From CALFML01 sp044222245 (GTDB lineage Bacteria > Myxococcota_A > Polyangia > Palsa-1104 > JAEUJZ01), in NCBI GenBank assembly GCA_044222245.1, contig JBGANQ010000014.1, positions 77,270 to 141,269 of the forward strand: a stretch of DNA of 64,000 bases, in the 5' to 3' direction. A program made the translations under genes and the position numbers. Shown piece after piece: positions 53,732 to 62,717 of the stretch. Numbering within the stretch: the first letter of the stretch is position 1; every line of letters starts with the position of its first letter. The notes under the pieces are model-generated. The model was not told the DNA's origin. It searched no databases and was given only the letters and a program-made list of their open reading frames with translations.

Positions 53732-56452
53732 TCAGTCCCCCTGCGCATCAGGTCCGAAGTCGCCGGCGTCGCTGTCGGCGACCGGCGTGAGGAAGCCTGC
53801 CTTGATGGTCTTTTTCTCCCCGCTGGCGAAGCGGACGGTCAACAGCGCCCCGCCGTGCTGCGGCGACACGGCGGCAACCCGGCCGACCCCGAACTGGCGG
53901 TGGCGCACCGGCTGGCCGATCGCGAAGCCGCCGCCGCCGTCGTCATACTCGACGCGCAGCCCGTCGCTGCCGGCGGCCTCCGCGGTCCGCCCGGCCGGCG
54001 CCGCGGGGCGACCGAGCATGCTGGAGAGGACCTCGCCGATGCGCTGCGGGCTGCGGGTCGGCTCGGGGCGCCGGCGACCGCGCGCGAACATCGCCGCCGC
54101 CAGGTCATCGGGACCCGAGGGCGAGATCGCGGCGGCAAAGCCGCTGGCCTCATCGCGCTCGACATACTGCTCGCCATCGTCGAGCTGCGGCCGCGGCCGC
54201 GGCCGTGCGCCGTAGGAGGGGTCCTGGTGCTCGTAACCCTGGCTGTCCTCGTCGCCTGGGGGCCACTGCATCCCCGCCCCCAGGGGGCGCCCCGACCTGG
54301 AATAGGCGGAGCCGGAGGACCACGGGCTCTGCCCGCCCTGGCTGCCCCGGCGATCGAGCAGCTCGGCGGGAATCTCGCCGAGAAACCGGCTGGGCAGGGC
54401 GATGCGCGGCTGACCGCCGTAGAGCCGGCGGGCGTAGGCGTAGCTCAGGACCAGTCGCTCGCGCGCGCGGGTGAGCGCGACGTAGGCCAGCCGGCGCTCT
54501 TCCGACAGCCGCAGGAGCAGCGCCTCCTCGCTCTCCATCGTCCCCGGGCGCAGCGACGGAAACAGGCCGTCTTCCAGGCCGGTGATGAACACGACCTTGA
54601 ACTCCAGACCCTTGGCGGCGTGCGCGGTCATAAGCTGGATGCCGCGGCTGCCGCCGGCGCTGTCATCGCCGCTCTGCAGCGCCACCCGCGTCAGGTAGTC
54701 GGGCAGGGTCAGAAGGTGCGGCGCCTCGTCTTCGGCAAACAGGGCGGCGTGCGGCTCCTCGGGCGCGGCGGCGGCCGGTCGTCCGCTCGGCACCGCCTGC
54801 TCGGCGGCGTAGCGGGCGACTAGCTCGGCGGCCTCGCGCTCCTGCTCTTCGATCGAGCCGAGCAGCTCCTGCACGTTCTCCAGCCGCGACTCGTCCTCGG
54901 GCTCGTCGGGCCGCAGCATATGCAGGTAGCCCGAGCGCTGCACCACCTGCTTGGCCAGCTCGCTGAGGCTCTGCCGCCCGGCCAGCTCGCGCAGCTGCTC
55001 GATGAGATCGACGAAGGTCTGCAGCTTGCGGCGCGGCCCGGCCGAGACGATCTCTTCGTCGTGCAGGGCGTTCTGCAGGGCCTGCCACAGCGGGATGCCG
55101 CCCAGGCGCGCGTGCGCCTCAAGCTTGCCCACGGTGCTCGGGCCGATGCCGCGCGCCGGGACGTTGATCACCCGCCGCAGCGCGAGCTCGTCGGCGGGGT
55201 TATGGCACAGGCGCAGGTAGGCCAGGATGTCCTTGACCTCGGCGCGGTCGTAAAAGCGCATGCCGCCGACCACTGTGTAAGGGGCGTCGACGGCGCGCAG
55301 CGCCTCCTCCAGCACGCGCGACTGCGCGTTGGTGCGGTAGATGACGGCGAAGTCGGCGGGCTCGTAGCCCTCCTCGGCCTGCAGGTAGAGCAGGGTCTGG
55401 ACGACGAACGCCGCCTCGTGCCGCTCGTCCTGGGCCTGGTGGCACAGGATGAGCTCACCGCCCTCGCGGCGGGTGAACAGCCGCTTGTCGCGGCGCTCCG
55501 GGTTGCGGGTGACCACCGCGTGCGCGGCATCGAGGATGACCTGCGACGATCGGTAGTTCTCCTCGAGCTTGATGACGCGGGCGTCGGGCCAGTCGCGCTC
55601 GAAGTCGAGCAGGATGCGCACGTTGGCGCCGCGCCAGCCGTAGATCGCCTGGTCGTCATCGCCGACCACCACCAGGTTGCGGCTGCGCTCGGCCAGGTGC
55701 AGCAGCAGCCGGTACTGGACGGTGTTGACGTCCTGGAACTCGTCGACCAGGACGTGCTGGAAGCGGCTGGACAGGGCCAGCCGCAGCTCGGGCTCGCGCT
55801 CGCACAGCACCACCGGCCACAGCAATAGATCGCCGAAGTCGGCCGCCCCGAGCTCCAGGAGCCGCGCCTGGTAGCGGGCGTACAGCTTGGCCACAAGGTC
55901 GGTGAAGTAGTCGTGGCCGCGGTAGGTGTCGGGCAGGATGCACTGGTTCTTGGCGCGGTCGATCGCCGCCCGCAGGGCCCGCGGCGGCATCGCCAGCTCG
56001 TCGAGGCGAAACTCCTCGCACAGCTGCTTGCACAGCTTGAGCTGGTCGTCCTCGTCGAGGATGACAAAGTCCTGGGGCAGCCCGGCGTGGCGCGCCAGGC
56101 GCCGCAACAGGCGCGCGCCGATCGAGTGGAAGGTCCCGATCCAGCGCGGCACCCGCGGCCGCGGCGGTCGCAGCGGCCACGGCAGCTCGGCCTCGGCGGG
56201 GTCGGCGGGTCCGAAGGTCTCGGCGACCAGCTTCTCGGTGCGCCCGCGCAGCTCGCCGGCCGCCTTGTTGGTGAAGGTGACGGCCATGATCCGCTCGGGG
56301 TCGGCGCCGCGGCGGAGCAGCTCGGCCAGGCGGTAGGTGATGACCCGCGTCTTGCCCGAGCCGGCGCCGGCCAGAAGGAGCAGCGGTCCACCGTCGTGGT
56401 GCACGGCCTGCAGCTGGGCCGCGTTGAGTTCGTTTTCACCGAAGATAGACAT
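53732..56452 (-). CDS. pcrA: ATP-dependent DNA helicase PcrA/UvrD
   Basis: A 906-residue superfamily 1A helicase for repair and replication-fork maintenance. Motifs: Q-motif NAAQLQAV, I LLAGAGSGKT, Ia VTFTNKAAGEL, II LVDEFQDVN, III VVGDDDQAIYGWRGAN, IV YRSSQ, V TAHAAKGLEFKVVF, VI YVALTRARERL. The C-terminal end (QPVRHRQFGVGRVAAVS) is the Tudor-like domain that binds RNA polymerase in PcrA/UvrD. A low-complexity linker of about 150 residues separates it from the motor. Start at ATG 56450-56452 with AAAGG upstream; a longer frame to 56623 is spurious and would cross the promoter of the divergent gene. Confidence 0.93.
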   Translation of the reverse strand: MSIFGENELNAAQLQAVHHDGGPLLLLAGAGSGKTRVITYRLAELLRRGADPERIMAVTFTNKAAGELRGRTEKLVAETFGPADPAEAELPWPLRPPRPRVPRWIGTFHSIGARLLRRLARHAGLPQDFVILDEDDQLKLCKQLCEEFRLDELAMPPRALRAAIDRAKNQCILPDTYRGHDYFTDLVAKLYARYQARLLELGAADFGDLLLWPVVLCEREPELRLALSSRFQHVLVDEFQDVNTVQYRLLLHLAERSRNLVVVGDDDQAIYGWRGANVRILLDFERDWPDARVIKLEENYRSSQVILDAAHAVVTRNPERRDKRLFTRREGGELILCHQAQDERHEAAFVVQTLLYLQAEEGYEPADFAVIYRTNAQSRVLEEALRAVDAPYTVVGGMRFYDRAEVKDILAYLRLCHNPADELALRRVINVPARGIGPSTVGKLEAHARLGGIPLWQALQNALHDEEIVSAGPRRKLQTFVDLIEQLRELAGRQSLSELAKQVVQRSGYLHMLRPDEPEDESRLENVQELLGSIEEQEREAAELVARYAAEQAVPSGRPAAAAPEEPHAALFAEDEAPHLLTLPDYLTRVALQSGDDSAGGSRGIQLMTAHAAKGLEFKVVFITGLEDGLFPSLRPGTMESEEALLLRLSEERRLAYVALTRARERLVLSYAYARRLYGGQPRIALPSRFLGEIPAELLDRRGSQGGQSPWSSGSAYSRSGRPLGAGMQWPPGDEDSQGYEHQDPSYGARPRPRPQLDDGEQYVERDEASGFAAAISPSGPDDLAAAMFARGRRRPEPTRSPQRIGEVLSSMLGRPAAPAGRTAEAAGSDGLRVEYDDGGGGFAIGQPVRHRQFGVGRVAAVSPQHGGALLTVRFASGEKKTIKAGFLTPVADSDAGDFGPDAQGD

Positions 56453-56621
56453 GCGCCTTTTACCCAAAGGGTTATGCCCCACCTGCCGACGAGTCACAAG
56501 CCTAAGTCCGGGCCCGCCCCCGGCCAGCGGGCGGCGCCGGCGGCCGGACGCAAGGCGGCGCGCCGGCGCCACCGCGCTGCCCTGTTGACAGGGAGGAAGC
56601 TTCCGTGATTTGCCATGCTGC

Positions 56622-57509
56622 ATGCGTCCTCCCCGGCGTTCCCGTCGCTCTCTCCGCTGGCCTCTGCGGCGATTTTCGGGCCGGCACTTTTCCCGGGCGC
56701 TGCTGCTCGGGCTGCTCGCCGCAGGCGGCGGGTGCGCCGTCGACGAGCGGACCGGGCCGGCGCTCGCCGACGCGCTGGCCGATGGTCCGGTGCGCGACTA
56801 TGCGAGCCGGCAGGCCGACACGGTGGCGCACACGAGCCTGGTTCTGCAGGAGCAGGCGGCGCAGCTCCGCGGCCCGGGACCGCAGCTGGCGGCGGCGCAG
56901 CAGTCCTGGCTGAAGGCGCGCGCCGCCTACGAGCGCGGGGCTCCGGTGTTCCTGGTGGTGGCGGCGGAGCTCGATTTCCAGCTCGATGGCCACCTGGACG
57001 ACGCGCTGGCGCGCACCGGCCTGCGCCTGCTCGAGGGGGCGCTGTTTGCGACCCCGCCGGCGGCGGCGGCGGAGCTGGAGCGACTGACCGGGGCGCTGAG
57101 CGAGTCCGCGCTGGCGCTGCACCAGGCGGTTGCCGACCACGCCCGGCCGCTGCCGGCGACCGCCCTGCTCGGCAGCATGGCGGCGGTGGCGTCGCTGCTC
57201 GCCACGCGCTTTGACGGCTCGCTGAGCCCGTACGCGGGGGCGTCGCTGCTGGCCGTGGAAAACAGCCTGCTCGGGCTGCAGCAGGTGTACGCGATCCTGG
57301 CGCCGCTGGTCGCCGCGGCCGATGCCGCCCTGGATGCCCAGCTGGCGGCGCTGCTCGCCGAGCTGCTGGCGCAGGTGCGCGCCCTGCCTTCGCTGGAGTC
57401 CATCCCCGACAAGACCGTCCTTTTGCGCAAGTGTGACGCGCTGAGCCAGGGGCTGCGGCGGCTGGGGACGGTGCTCGGGCTCTCGGTATCCGCGGTCAAC
57501 CTGAGCTGA
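56622..57509 (+). CDS. Imelysin/EfeO-like lipoprotein
   Basis: A 295-residue exported helical lipoprotein; the Arg-rich leader ends LLLGLLAAGGGCAV. The mature part shows imelysin-family features: LAAAQQSWLKARAAYERG, and a second four-helix repeat with LLAVENSLLGLQQVYAIL. The family (peptidase M75/EfeO) acts in periplasmic iron handling. The GxHxxE metal motif of full imelysins is not seen, so the role may be structural or ligand-binding. The gene is first in a row of four same-strand genes with a porin, a di-haem enzyme and an FMN-binding protein. ATG 56622 lacks a good Shine-Dalgarno; GGAGG at 56592-56596 is too far. Confidence 0.65.
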   Translation: MRPPRRSRRSLRWPLRRFSGRHFSRALLLGLLAAGGGCAVDERTGPALADALADGPVRDYASRQADTVAHTSLVLQEQAAQLRGPGPQLAAAQQSWLKARAAYERGAPVFLVVAAELDFQLDGHLDDALARTGLRLLEGALFATPPAAAAELERLTGALSESALALHQAVADHARPLPATALLGSMAAVASLLATRFDGSLSPYAGASLLAVENSLLGLQQVYAILAPLVAAADAALDAQLAALLAELLAQVRALPSLESIPDKTVLLRKCDALSQGLRRLGTVLGLSVSAVNLS

Positions 57510-57667
57510 GCGCGGGCGGCGCCGCTCCTCACTCCCGGCCACGACCCCGGCTCCGGGGCGCCGGCGCCCGACAGCCCTGGCGCTGCCCCCTGTCCGCAGC
57601 CTCGCGCATCGCCAGAGGAATCGGCATCCCCAGAGCCATCGCCAAGGAATTGATAAAAGGAGTCTCG
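57510..57667. other. Short intergenic region before the porin gene
   Basis: About 158 bases with two CCAGAG(G/C)-containing direct elements near 57610-57640 and the ribosome binding site AAAAGGAG at 57655-57662, which selects the GTG at 57668. No promoter identified; readthrough from the upstream gene is possible. Confidence 0.4.
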
Positions 57668-59071
57668 GTGTCCCCTTCACGCCGCCTGCCCGCCCTGCCC
57701 TCCCTCCTGATTCTCGCCGGCCTGATCCTGGGCGGCAAGACTCCGGCCGCCGCCCAGCCGAACCCCGCTGCCCCCACCGGACCGATCATCGAGCTGCCGC
57801 CCGAAGCGGAGGCCGCCGCCCCGCCCCCGGCGACTGCCTCGCTGCCGCAGGTCCCCGCCGTCGCGCCGGTGGCCCAGGAGTCGGTGCCGCTGCAGTCGCC
57901 CTACCTGGTGGGCGATCAGCCAAAGCGCGCCATCCACTCCCGCCTGTTCAGCCTGGCCCGCGAGTCGCAGATCGATGTCTCCCTGGACCCGCGGACGGCC
58001 GGCCAGCGCGGCGCGACCCTGGGCGGCTACGGCGAGGTGACCCTGAACGTGCCGCTCGATCGCTCAAGCCCGGCGATCGCCGATCTGCGCCGCACCGTCC
58101 TTTATGTGGGCTATAACTTCACCGATCATATCCGCTACTTCGCCGAGATCGAGTGGGAGCACGCCTTCACCTCCAGCGAGGAAAAGGGCGAGATCGCCGT
58201 CGAGCAGATGCTCATCGACTTCACCATCCGCCGCTACTTCAACGTGCGCGCCGGCATGACCATCATGCCGATCAACCTGATCAATCTGTTTCACGAGCCC
58301 TCTACCTTCAACGGAGTCGAGCGTCCCGACGTCGACGTCTACATCATTCCCAGCACCTGGAAGCAGCTCATGGTCGGCTTCTACGGGGCGGTGGGAGCTC
58401 TGCGCTATCAGCTCTACGCCACTCCCGGCCTGCGGGCCGAGGGCTTCACCGCCGCCACCGGAATCCGCGGCGGCGTGCAGGGGAACCTGACCAAGACGCG
58501 CGACTTCGGAGTGACCGCCAGGCTGGACTACGCGCCGGTGCTCGGCGCCAACCTCGGCCTGTCGGGGTACTTCGCCCCGGCGAGCCAGGGCGATCCGAAC
58601 CTGGGCAGCACAAGCGTCACCATCGCCGCCCTGGACGGCCGCTATAGCCGCGCCGGGTTCCTGCTGCGGGCGCAGCTGTCCTATGTCTACATTCACAATG
58701 CAGAGAAGCTCAACCAGACCCTGGCCCTTATCCGTCCGACGACGGGGCCGGCGGCGGGTCCGGTGGCGCGGCAGCTGCTTGGCGGCTACCTCGAAGCGGG
58801 GTATGACCTGCTGCAGCCGCTGCACCTGCGCTCGGGAATGCAGCTGGCGGCGTTTTTTCGCTATGACCGCACCAATACCCAGCTCGATGTGCCGGAGGTT
58901 CCCCTCGGGGTGCCGCGGGCGAGCGGCTTTGACCGCAGCGCCTACGTCGCCGGCCTTACCTTCAAGCCGATCTTCGAGGTGGCGGTCAAGTGCGACTACA
59001 CCTACCGCCACAGCGAGGTCGCCGGCAGCGGTACCCACCTGACCGATTTCGCGCTCGCCTACCAGTTCTAG
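57668..59071 (+). CDS. Outer-membrane porin-like beta-barrel protein
   Basis: A 467-residue protein. Signal peptide (ILAGLILGGKTPAAAQ), a Pro/Ala-rich stretch, then a long beta-barrel domain with alternating aromatic strands (GGYGEVTLNVPL, RTVLYVGYNFTDHIRYFAEI, FNVRAGMTIMPINLI) and C-terminal HLTDFALAYQF ending in Phe, as needed for BAM insertion. It resembles phosphate-selective or similar specific porins. GTG 57668 chosen for AAAAGGAG five bases upstream. It is 14 bases before the MauG-type gene, so the two are cotranscribed. Confidence 0.75.
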   Translation: MSPSRRLPALPSLLILAGLILGGKTPAAAQPNPAAPTGPIIELPPEAEAAAPPPATASLPQVPAVAPVAQESVPLQSPYLVGDQPKRAIHSRLFSLARESQIDVSLDPRTAGQRGATLGGYGEVTLNVPLDRSSPAIADLRRTVLYVGYNFTDHIRYFAEIEWEHAFTSSEEKGEIAVEQMLIDFTIRRYFNVRAGMTIMPINLINLFHEPSTFNGVERPDVDVYIIPSTWKQLMVGFYGAVGALRYQLYATPGLRAEGFTAATGIRGGVQGNLTKTRDFGVTARLDYAPVLGANLGLSGYFAPASQGDPNLGSTSVTIAALDGRYSRAGFLLRAQLSYVYIHNAEKLNQTLALIRPTTGPAAGPVARQLLGGYLEAGYDLLQPLHLRSGMQLAAFFRYDRTNTQLDVPEVPLGVPRASGFDRSAYVAGLTFKPIFEVAVKCDYTYRHSEVAGSGTHLTDFALAYQF

Positions 59072-59085
59072 CGCGGAGGGAGCTT

Positions 59086-60213
59086 ATGAACCCCAAGCCG
59101 TTCCTGCTTCTGTCTCTGGTCTTTGGCGGAGCTGCCGCCTGCGGCGAGGCGCCGCCGCCGCCGCCGGGACCCAACCTGTATCGCATTCCCTACGAGTCCT
59201 TTGCGCTGCCCCCGGACAACCTGCCGACCCCAGAGCGCCTGGAGCTTGGGCGGCTGCTCTTTTTTGATCCGCTCCTCTCGGCGAATCACCGCGTCGCCTG
59301 CGCCACCTGTCACCAGCCGCAGCTGGCCATGGCCGACGGACTGCCGGTGGGCGCCGCGCTGTCAGCATCGGCCGGCGGTGACCTGCCACGCGCCTCGCCG
59401 ACGATCTACAACATCCGCTTCCAGCACGTCCTGTTCTGGGACGGCCGCGCCGGGAGCGCCGAGGACCTCGCGCTGCAGCCGATCAAAAACCCGCTGGAGA
59501 TGGGCAACACGGTCGAGCACGCGCTCGCGGAGCTCGCCGCCTTCGGTGAGTACCGGCAGCGCTTCGCCAGCGCCTATGGCAGCCTGGACGCCGCGGCGCT
59601 GCAGCGCGCCATCGCCTGCTTTATCACCAGCGTGACGGCCAACGACACGCCGGCGGATCGCTACCTGCAAGGGGACCCCGCGGCGATGAGCGCGGCGGCG
59701 GTCGCCGGCTTCAACCTGTACTTCGGCAAGGCCCGCTGCAGCCGCTGCCACTACCTGCCGATCTTCGCCGGCACCGAGGGCCCGAGCTTTGACCACACCG
59801 AGTTCCGCGTCACCGGCGTCCCCGAGCGCGACACCACGCCCCGCCGCCTGACGCCCGACCCCGGCCGCGCCGGCGTGCTGGGCGTCGACCCGCAGCCGAG
59901 CTTGCTGCACGCGTTCAAGGCTCCGACCCTGCGCAACATCGCCTGGACCGCGCCCTACATGCACAACGGAGCCTTCGCCACCCTGGAACAGGTCGTGGAC
60001 TTCTACGATCAGGGCGCCGGACCCGGTCAGGGCTACGCGGTGCCAAACCTCGATCCGGTGCTACGCCAGGGACCGCTGCGCCTCAGTGAAAAGGAAAAGC
60101 AGGAGCTTCTGACCTTTCTGCGCGAAGGACTGACCGATCTCTCGGCGGTGCCGGCGGTGCCGGCGGCGGTGCCGAGCGGACTTGTGGTGGGAGGCGTACC
60201 GCGAAAAAAATGA
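59086..60213 (+). CDS. Di-haem cytochrome c peroxidase / MauG-type lipoprotein
   Basis: A 375-residue exported di-haem enzyme. Lipoprotein signal ends FGGAAACGEA. Haem sites CATCH in VACATCHQPQ and CSRCH in KARCSRCHYLP; region LFFDPLLSANH and LRNIAWTAPYMHNGAF are characteristic of the bacterial peroxidase/MauG family. Members reduce peroxide or carry out radical oxidations of partner proteins. ATG 59086 has GGAGGGAG just upstream. It overlaps the FMN-binding gene by four bases (ATGA), showing that the two act together. Confidence 0.88.
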   Translation: MNPKPFLLLSLVFGGAAACGEAPPPPPGPNLYRIPYESFALPPDNLPTPERLELGRLLFFDPLLSANHRVACATCHQPQLAMADGLPVGAALSASAGGDLPRASPTIYNIRFQHVLFWDGRAGSAEDLALQPIKNPLEMGNTVEHALAELAAFGEYRQRFASAYGSLDAAALQRAIACFITSVTANDTPADRYLQGDPAAMSAAAVAGFNLYFGKARCSRCHYLPIFAGTEGPSFDHTEFRVTGVPERDTTPRRLTPDPGRAGVLGVDPQPSLLHAFKAPTLRNIAWTAPYMHNGAFATLEQVVDFYDQGAGPGQGYAVPNLDPVLRQGPLRLSEKEKQELLTFLREGLTDLSAVPAVPAAVPSGLVVGGVPRKK

Positions 60214-60782
60214 CCAACCGGACTCGCTTTTGCAGTGCTCTGCGCTGGGCTCTTTTCGCCCTGCTGCTCGGCGCCAGCGGCCTTGCGCAGGCCCAGACGT
60301 TCTACACCGCGCGCACGGTGCTGGCGCTGTTTTTCCCAAGCAGCCAGCGCGTCACCTACCGCCGCTTCGAGCTAAATGCCGAGCTGCGCGGCAAGCTCGC
60401 CCAGCGCCTCGGGGTGCCGGTCGCCAAGGAGGCGTACACCTTCTATTACGCCCTCACCGGCGACAAGCTCGACGGCTATGCTCTTATCGACGAGGCGATG
60501 GGCCAGTACATGCCGATCACCTACGCGATCAAGTTCTCGCCCCAGGGGTCGGTGCAGCAGGTCGAGATCATGGTCTACCGGGAAAACTACGGCAGCGAGG
60601 TTACCGACGCCCGCTTCCGCAAGCAGTTCGTCGGCAAGACCACCGCCGATCCGCTGCTGCTCGACAGCGACATCGTGGCGGTGTCGGGGGCGACGCTGTC
60701 CTCGCGCGCCCTGACCGGGGGGCTGCGGCGCGGCCTGGGGCTTTTGCAGGAGCTGGTGCTGCGCGACAAGGTCAGCCCGTAA
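60210..60782 (+). CDS. Exported FMN-binding-domain protein
   Basis: A 190-residue exported protein with signal peptide ending GLAQAQT. The flavinylation motif SGAT in DIVAVSGATLSSRA is the acceptor site where ApbE attaches FMN to the threonine in FMN-binding domains, preceded by YGSEVTDARFRKQFVGK. Such proteins pass electrons across or outside the inner membrane. No ApbE is encoded in the window. ATGA overlap with the di-haem gene suggests an electron-transfer unit. Confidence 0.8.
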   Translation: MTNRTRFCSALRWALFALLLGASGLAQAQTFYTARTVLALFFPSSQRVTYRRFELNAELRGKLAQRLGVPVAKEAYTFYYALTGDKLDGYALIDEAMGQYMPITYAIKFSPQGSVQQVEIMVYRENYGSEVTDARFRKQFVGKTTADPLLLDSDIVAVSGATLSSRALTGGLRRGLGLLQELVLRDKVSP

Positions 60783-60803
60783 GGCGAGGTCGGCCGCCGC
60801 CGC

Positions 60804-62663
60804 TCAGCCGCCCGGGGCGGGCCGCGGCCAGACCGTCCCGTCGGGCAGCTCCCAGCTGCGGGCGCGGCCGAACAGCGCCGGCGACAGCGCCGGATCGCCG
60901 ACCTTGAAGCGCCGGCCGTGCTGCAGCTCGGCGGCGTGGTGGGACAGAAACTCCTTCCAGCGGGCGCGCAGGGCGAGCCGCTCGCTGCGCGTAAGGTCGG
61001 TGCGGCCGGAGCTGCTGCCCGGCAGGCCGTCGATCACCGTCTGCAGGTTGTCGAGCGCCAGCCCGTACAGGTCCTCATCGCCGAGGCGCTCGGCCCAGGT
61101 GGTGAGCAGCTCCAGTCCGGCGCCGAGCTCGCGGGCCGCCTCGCTCGCCTCGCCGAGCAGGAAGGGGTGACGCTCGGTGGCGAGCAGCGCCAGGAGGGGC
61201 TTTATCAGACTGCGGTCGCCGCTCCGGCGCGCCAGGCTGCAGGCGGCGCGGCTGACGCCCCAGTCGGGGTCTTCCAGGGCCTCCCGGATCAGCGGCCGGC
61301 ACCACGGCGGCACCGGCTCGGGCACCGCGCGCAGGGCGGCCTCGCGCACCGGGAACGCGGCATGGCGGGCGAAGGTCTCGACCAGCTGCTGAAAGCGCGC
61401 CGGCCGCGGCGGCGGCGCGCCGCCGAGCGACGTGAAGTAGACGAGCAGCCGCCCCTGGCCGCTCAGCTCTTCGCCCAGCTGAAAGCCGCGCCCGCGCAGC
61501 TCTTGCAGGGCGCGCAGCAGCTCGGGGAGCGGCGGCGGCGGGTCCAGGATGTTGTCGCGCGCATCGTGCCGGTCTGCGACATGCAGCTCGAGCGCGCGCT
61601 CGAGCGCCGCCAGCACCAGCTCGCCGTCCTCTTTGGTGCCCACCGCCTGCAGCATCGCCGCGCCCAGGGCGACCTCGGTCGGCTCGGGGCGAGACAGGAA
61701 GCGGCCGGCCAGCGCTCGCACCGGCGGGATGAACCGCGGCTCGAAGGCGCGCTCGACCAGCCGCTGGCGCACCGCCGCGACTTGCCGATCCTGGCCGCCG
61801 GTCCACGCTCCCTTGGCAGGGGCCGGGGCCGGCAGCCGATCGCTCAAGGCAAGCGCCGCGGCGTGGGCGACCTGGAGCTCGCGGGCGCCGGCGAGCTGGA
61901 TGAGGGCGGCGGTGGCCTCGGGCGTGGGAATCCGCCCAAGGCCGGCGAAGGCGTACGCGGTCCCCGCCTGCGCCCGGCGGACCAGCGGCGCCAGATACAC
62001 CGGCGCCCGCAGGCAGCTGAAGTCCGCATAGTCGCGCGACTTCTCGCCGACTCTGGCGCCTGCATCGGTGGGCAGCTGCTCCATCTGCGCCAGCACCCGC
62101 TCCGCCCCGGCGGCGTCGGGCAGGCGGAAGCTCAGGGTGAGCTCACCGACCGGGTGCGGCAGCGGCCCCGCCTTCCAGCCGAAGTCGTGGGTGGCGGCGA
62201 TCTTGTAGCGCCCGGGGCGCTCGAGCTGGACGTAGCGCAGCAGCGGCAGCGACTGAATGAACCGCTCGCCCGGCTTGAGGGTGCGCGTGCCGCCGAGTCC
62301 ACCGAAGTTGAGCGTCGATGGGTTGGGGTCGTCCACCTTGCGCCCGGCGGCATCGGTCGCGGTGACCTTGAACCGCAGGGCCCGACTGGCGCCGCGATAG
62401 TCGCCGCCAAAGGACAGCTCGAACGGCTCGCTGCCGGCGTTCTCGAGGATGAAGTGGACAAGGACATTCTCGCCGAGGAAATACTCCGGTCGGCTGGTCT
62501 CCAGGCGCACCCGGGCGCCGACCGGCACCGGCGGCATGACCCCGGCCTCCCAGCGCGGCTCGGCAGCTGCGGCGCTCGTCTGCCGCGGCTCGGGCGCGCC
62601 GAGCAGCACAAGGCCCAGCGCCAGCCCGCGCCAGCCCGGAGAAGCGATCCAGCGTCCGCGCAT
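60804..62663 (-). CDS. Secreted HEAT-repeat-like protein of unknown function
   Basis: A 619-residue protein with N-terminal signal (WRGLALGLVLLGAP ... TSAAAAE), an immunoglobulin-like beta domain (ARVRLETSRPEYFLGENVLV ... ENAGSEPFEL), and a long C-terminal helical region with HEAT-like repeats (HAAFPVREAALRAVPEPVPP; LEDPDWGVSRAACSLARRSG). Start ATG 62663 is preceded by GAGG at eight bases; further in-frame starts upstream to 62705 exist. It is convergent with the FMN-binding gene. Probably an extracytoplasmic scaffold; no catalytic motif recognised. Confidence 0.68.
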   Translation of the reverse strand: MRGRWIASPGWRGLALGLVLLGAPEPRQTSAAAAEPRWEAGVMPPVPVGARVRLETSRPEYFLGENVLVHFILENAGSEPFELSFGGDYRGASRALRFKVTATDAAGRKVDDPNPSTLNFGGLGGTRTLKPGERFIQSLPLLRYVQLERPGRYKIAATHDFGWKAGPLPHPVGELTLSFRLPDAAGAERVLAQMEQLPTDAGARVGEKSRDYADFSCLRAPVYLAPLVRRAQAGTAYAFAGLGRIPTPEATAALIQLAGARELQVAHAAALALSDRLPAPAPAKGAWTGGQDRQVAAVRQRLVERAFEPRFIPPVRALAGRFLSRPEPTEVALGAAMLQAVGTKEDGELVLAALERALELHVADRHDARDNILDPPPPLPELLRALQELRGRGFQLGEELSGQGRLLVYFTSLGGAPPPRPARFQQLVETFARHAAFPVREAALRAVPEPVPPWCRPLIREALEDPDWGVSRAACSLARRSGDRSLIKPLLALLATERHPFLLGEASEAARELGAGLELLTTWAERLGDEDLYGLALDNLQTVIDGLPGSSSGRTDLTRSERLALRARWKEFLSHHAAELQHGRRFKVGDPALSPALFGRARSWELPDGTVWPRPAPGG

Positions 62664-62717
62664 CTGCCGCACCTCTGACTCCATCCTGAAGCCGGACCGC
62701 GGCATTAGTAAAGGCTG

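Noticed and set aside
57655..57662. TTG start at 57650 for the porin
   Set aside because: The AAAAGGAG sequence would lie inside the gene; it is correctly placed for the GTG at 57668.
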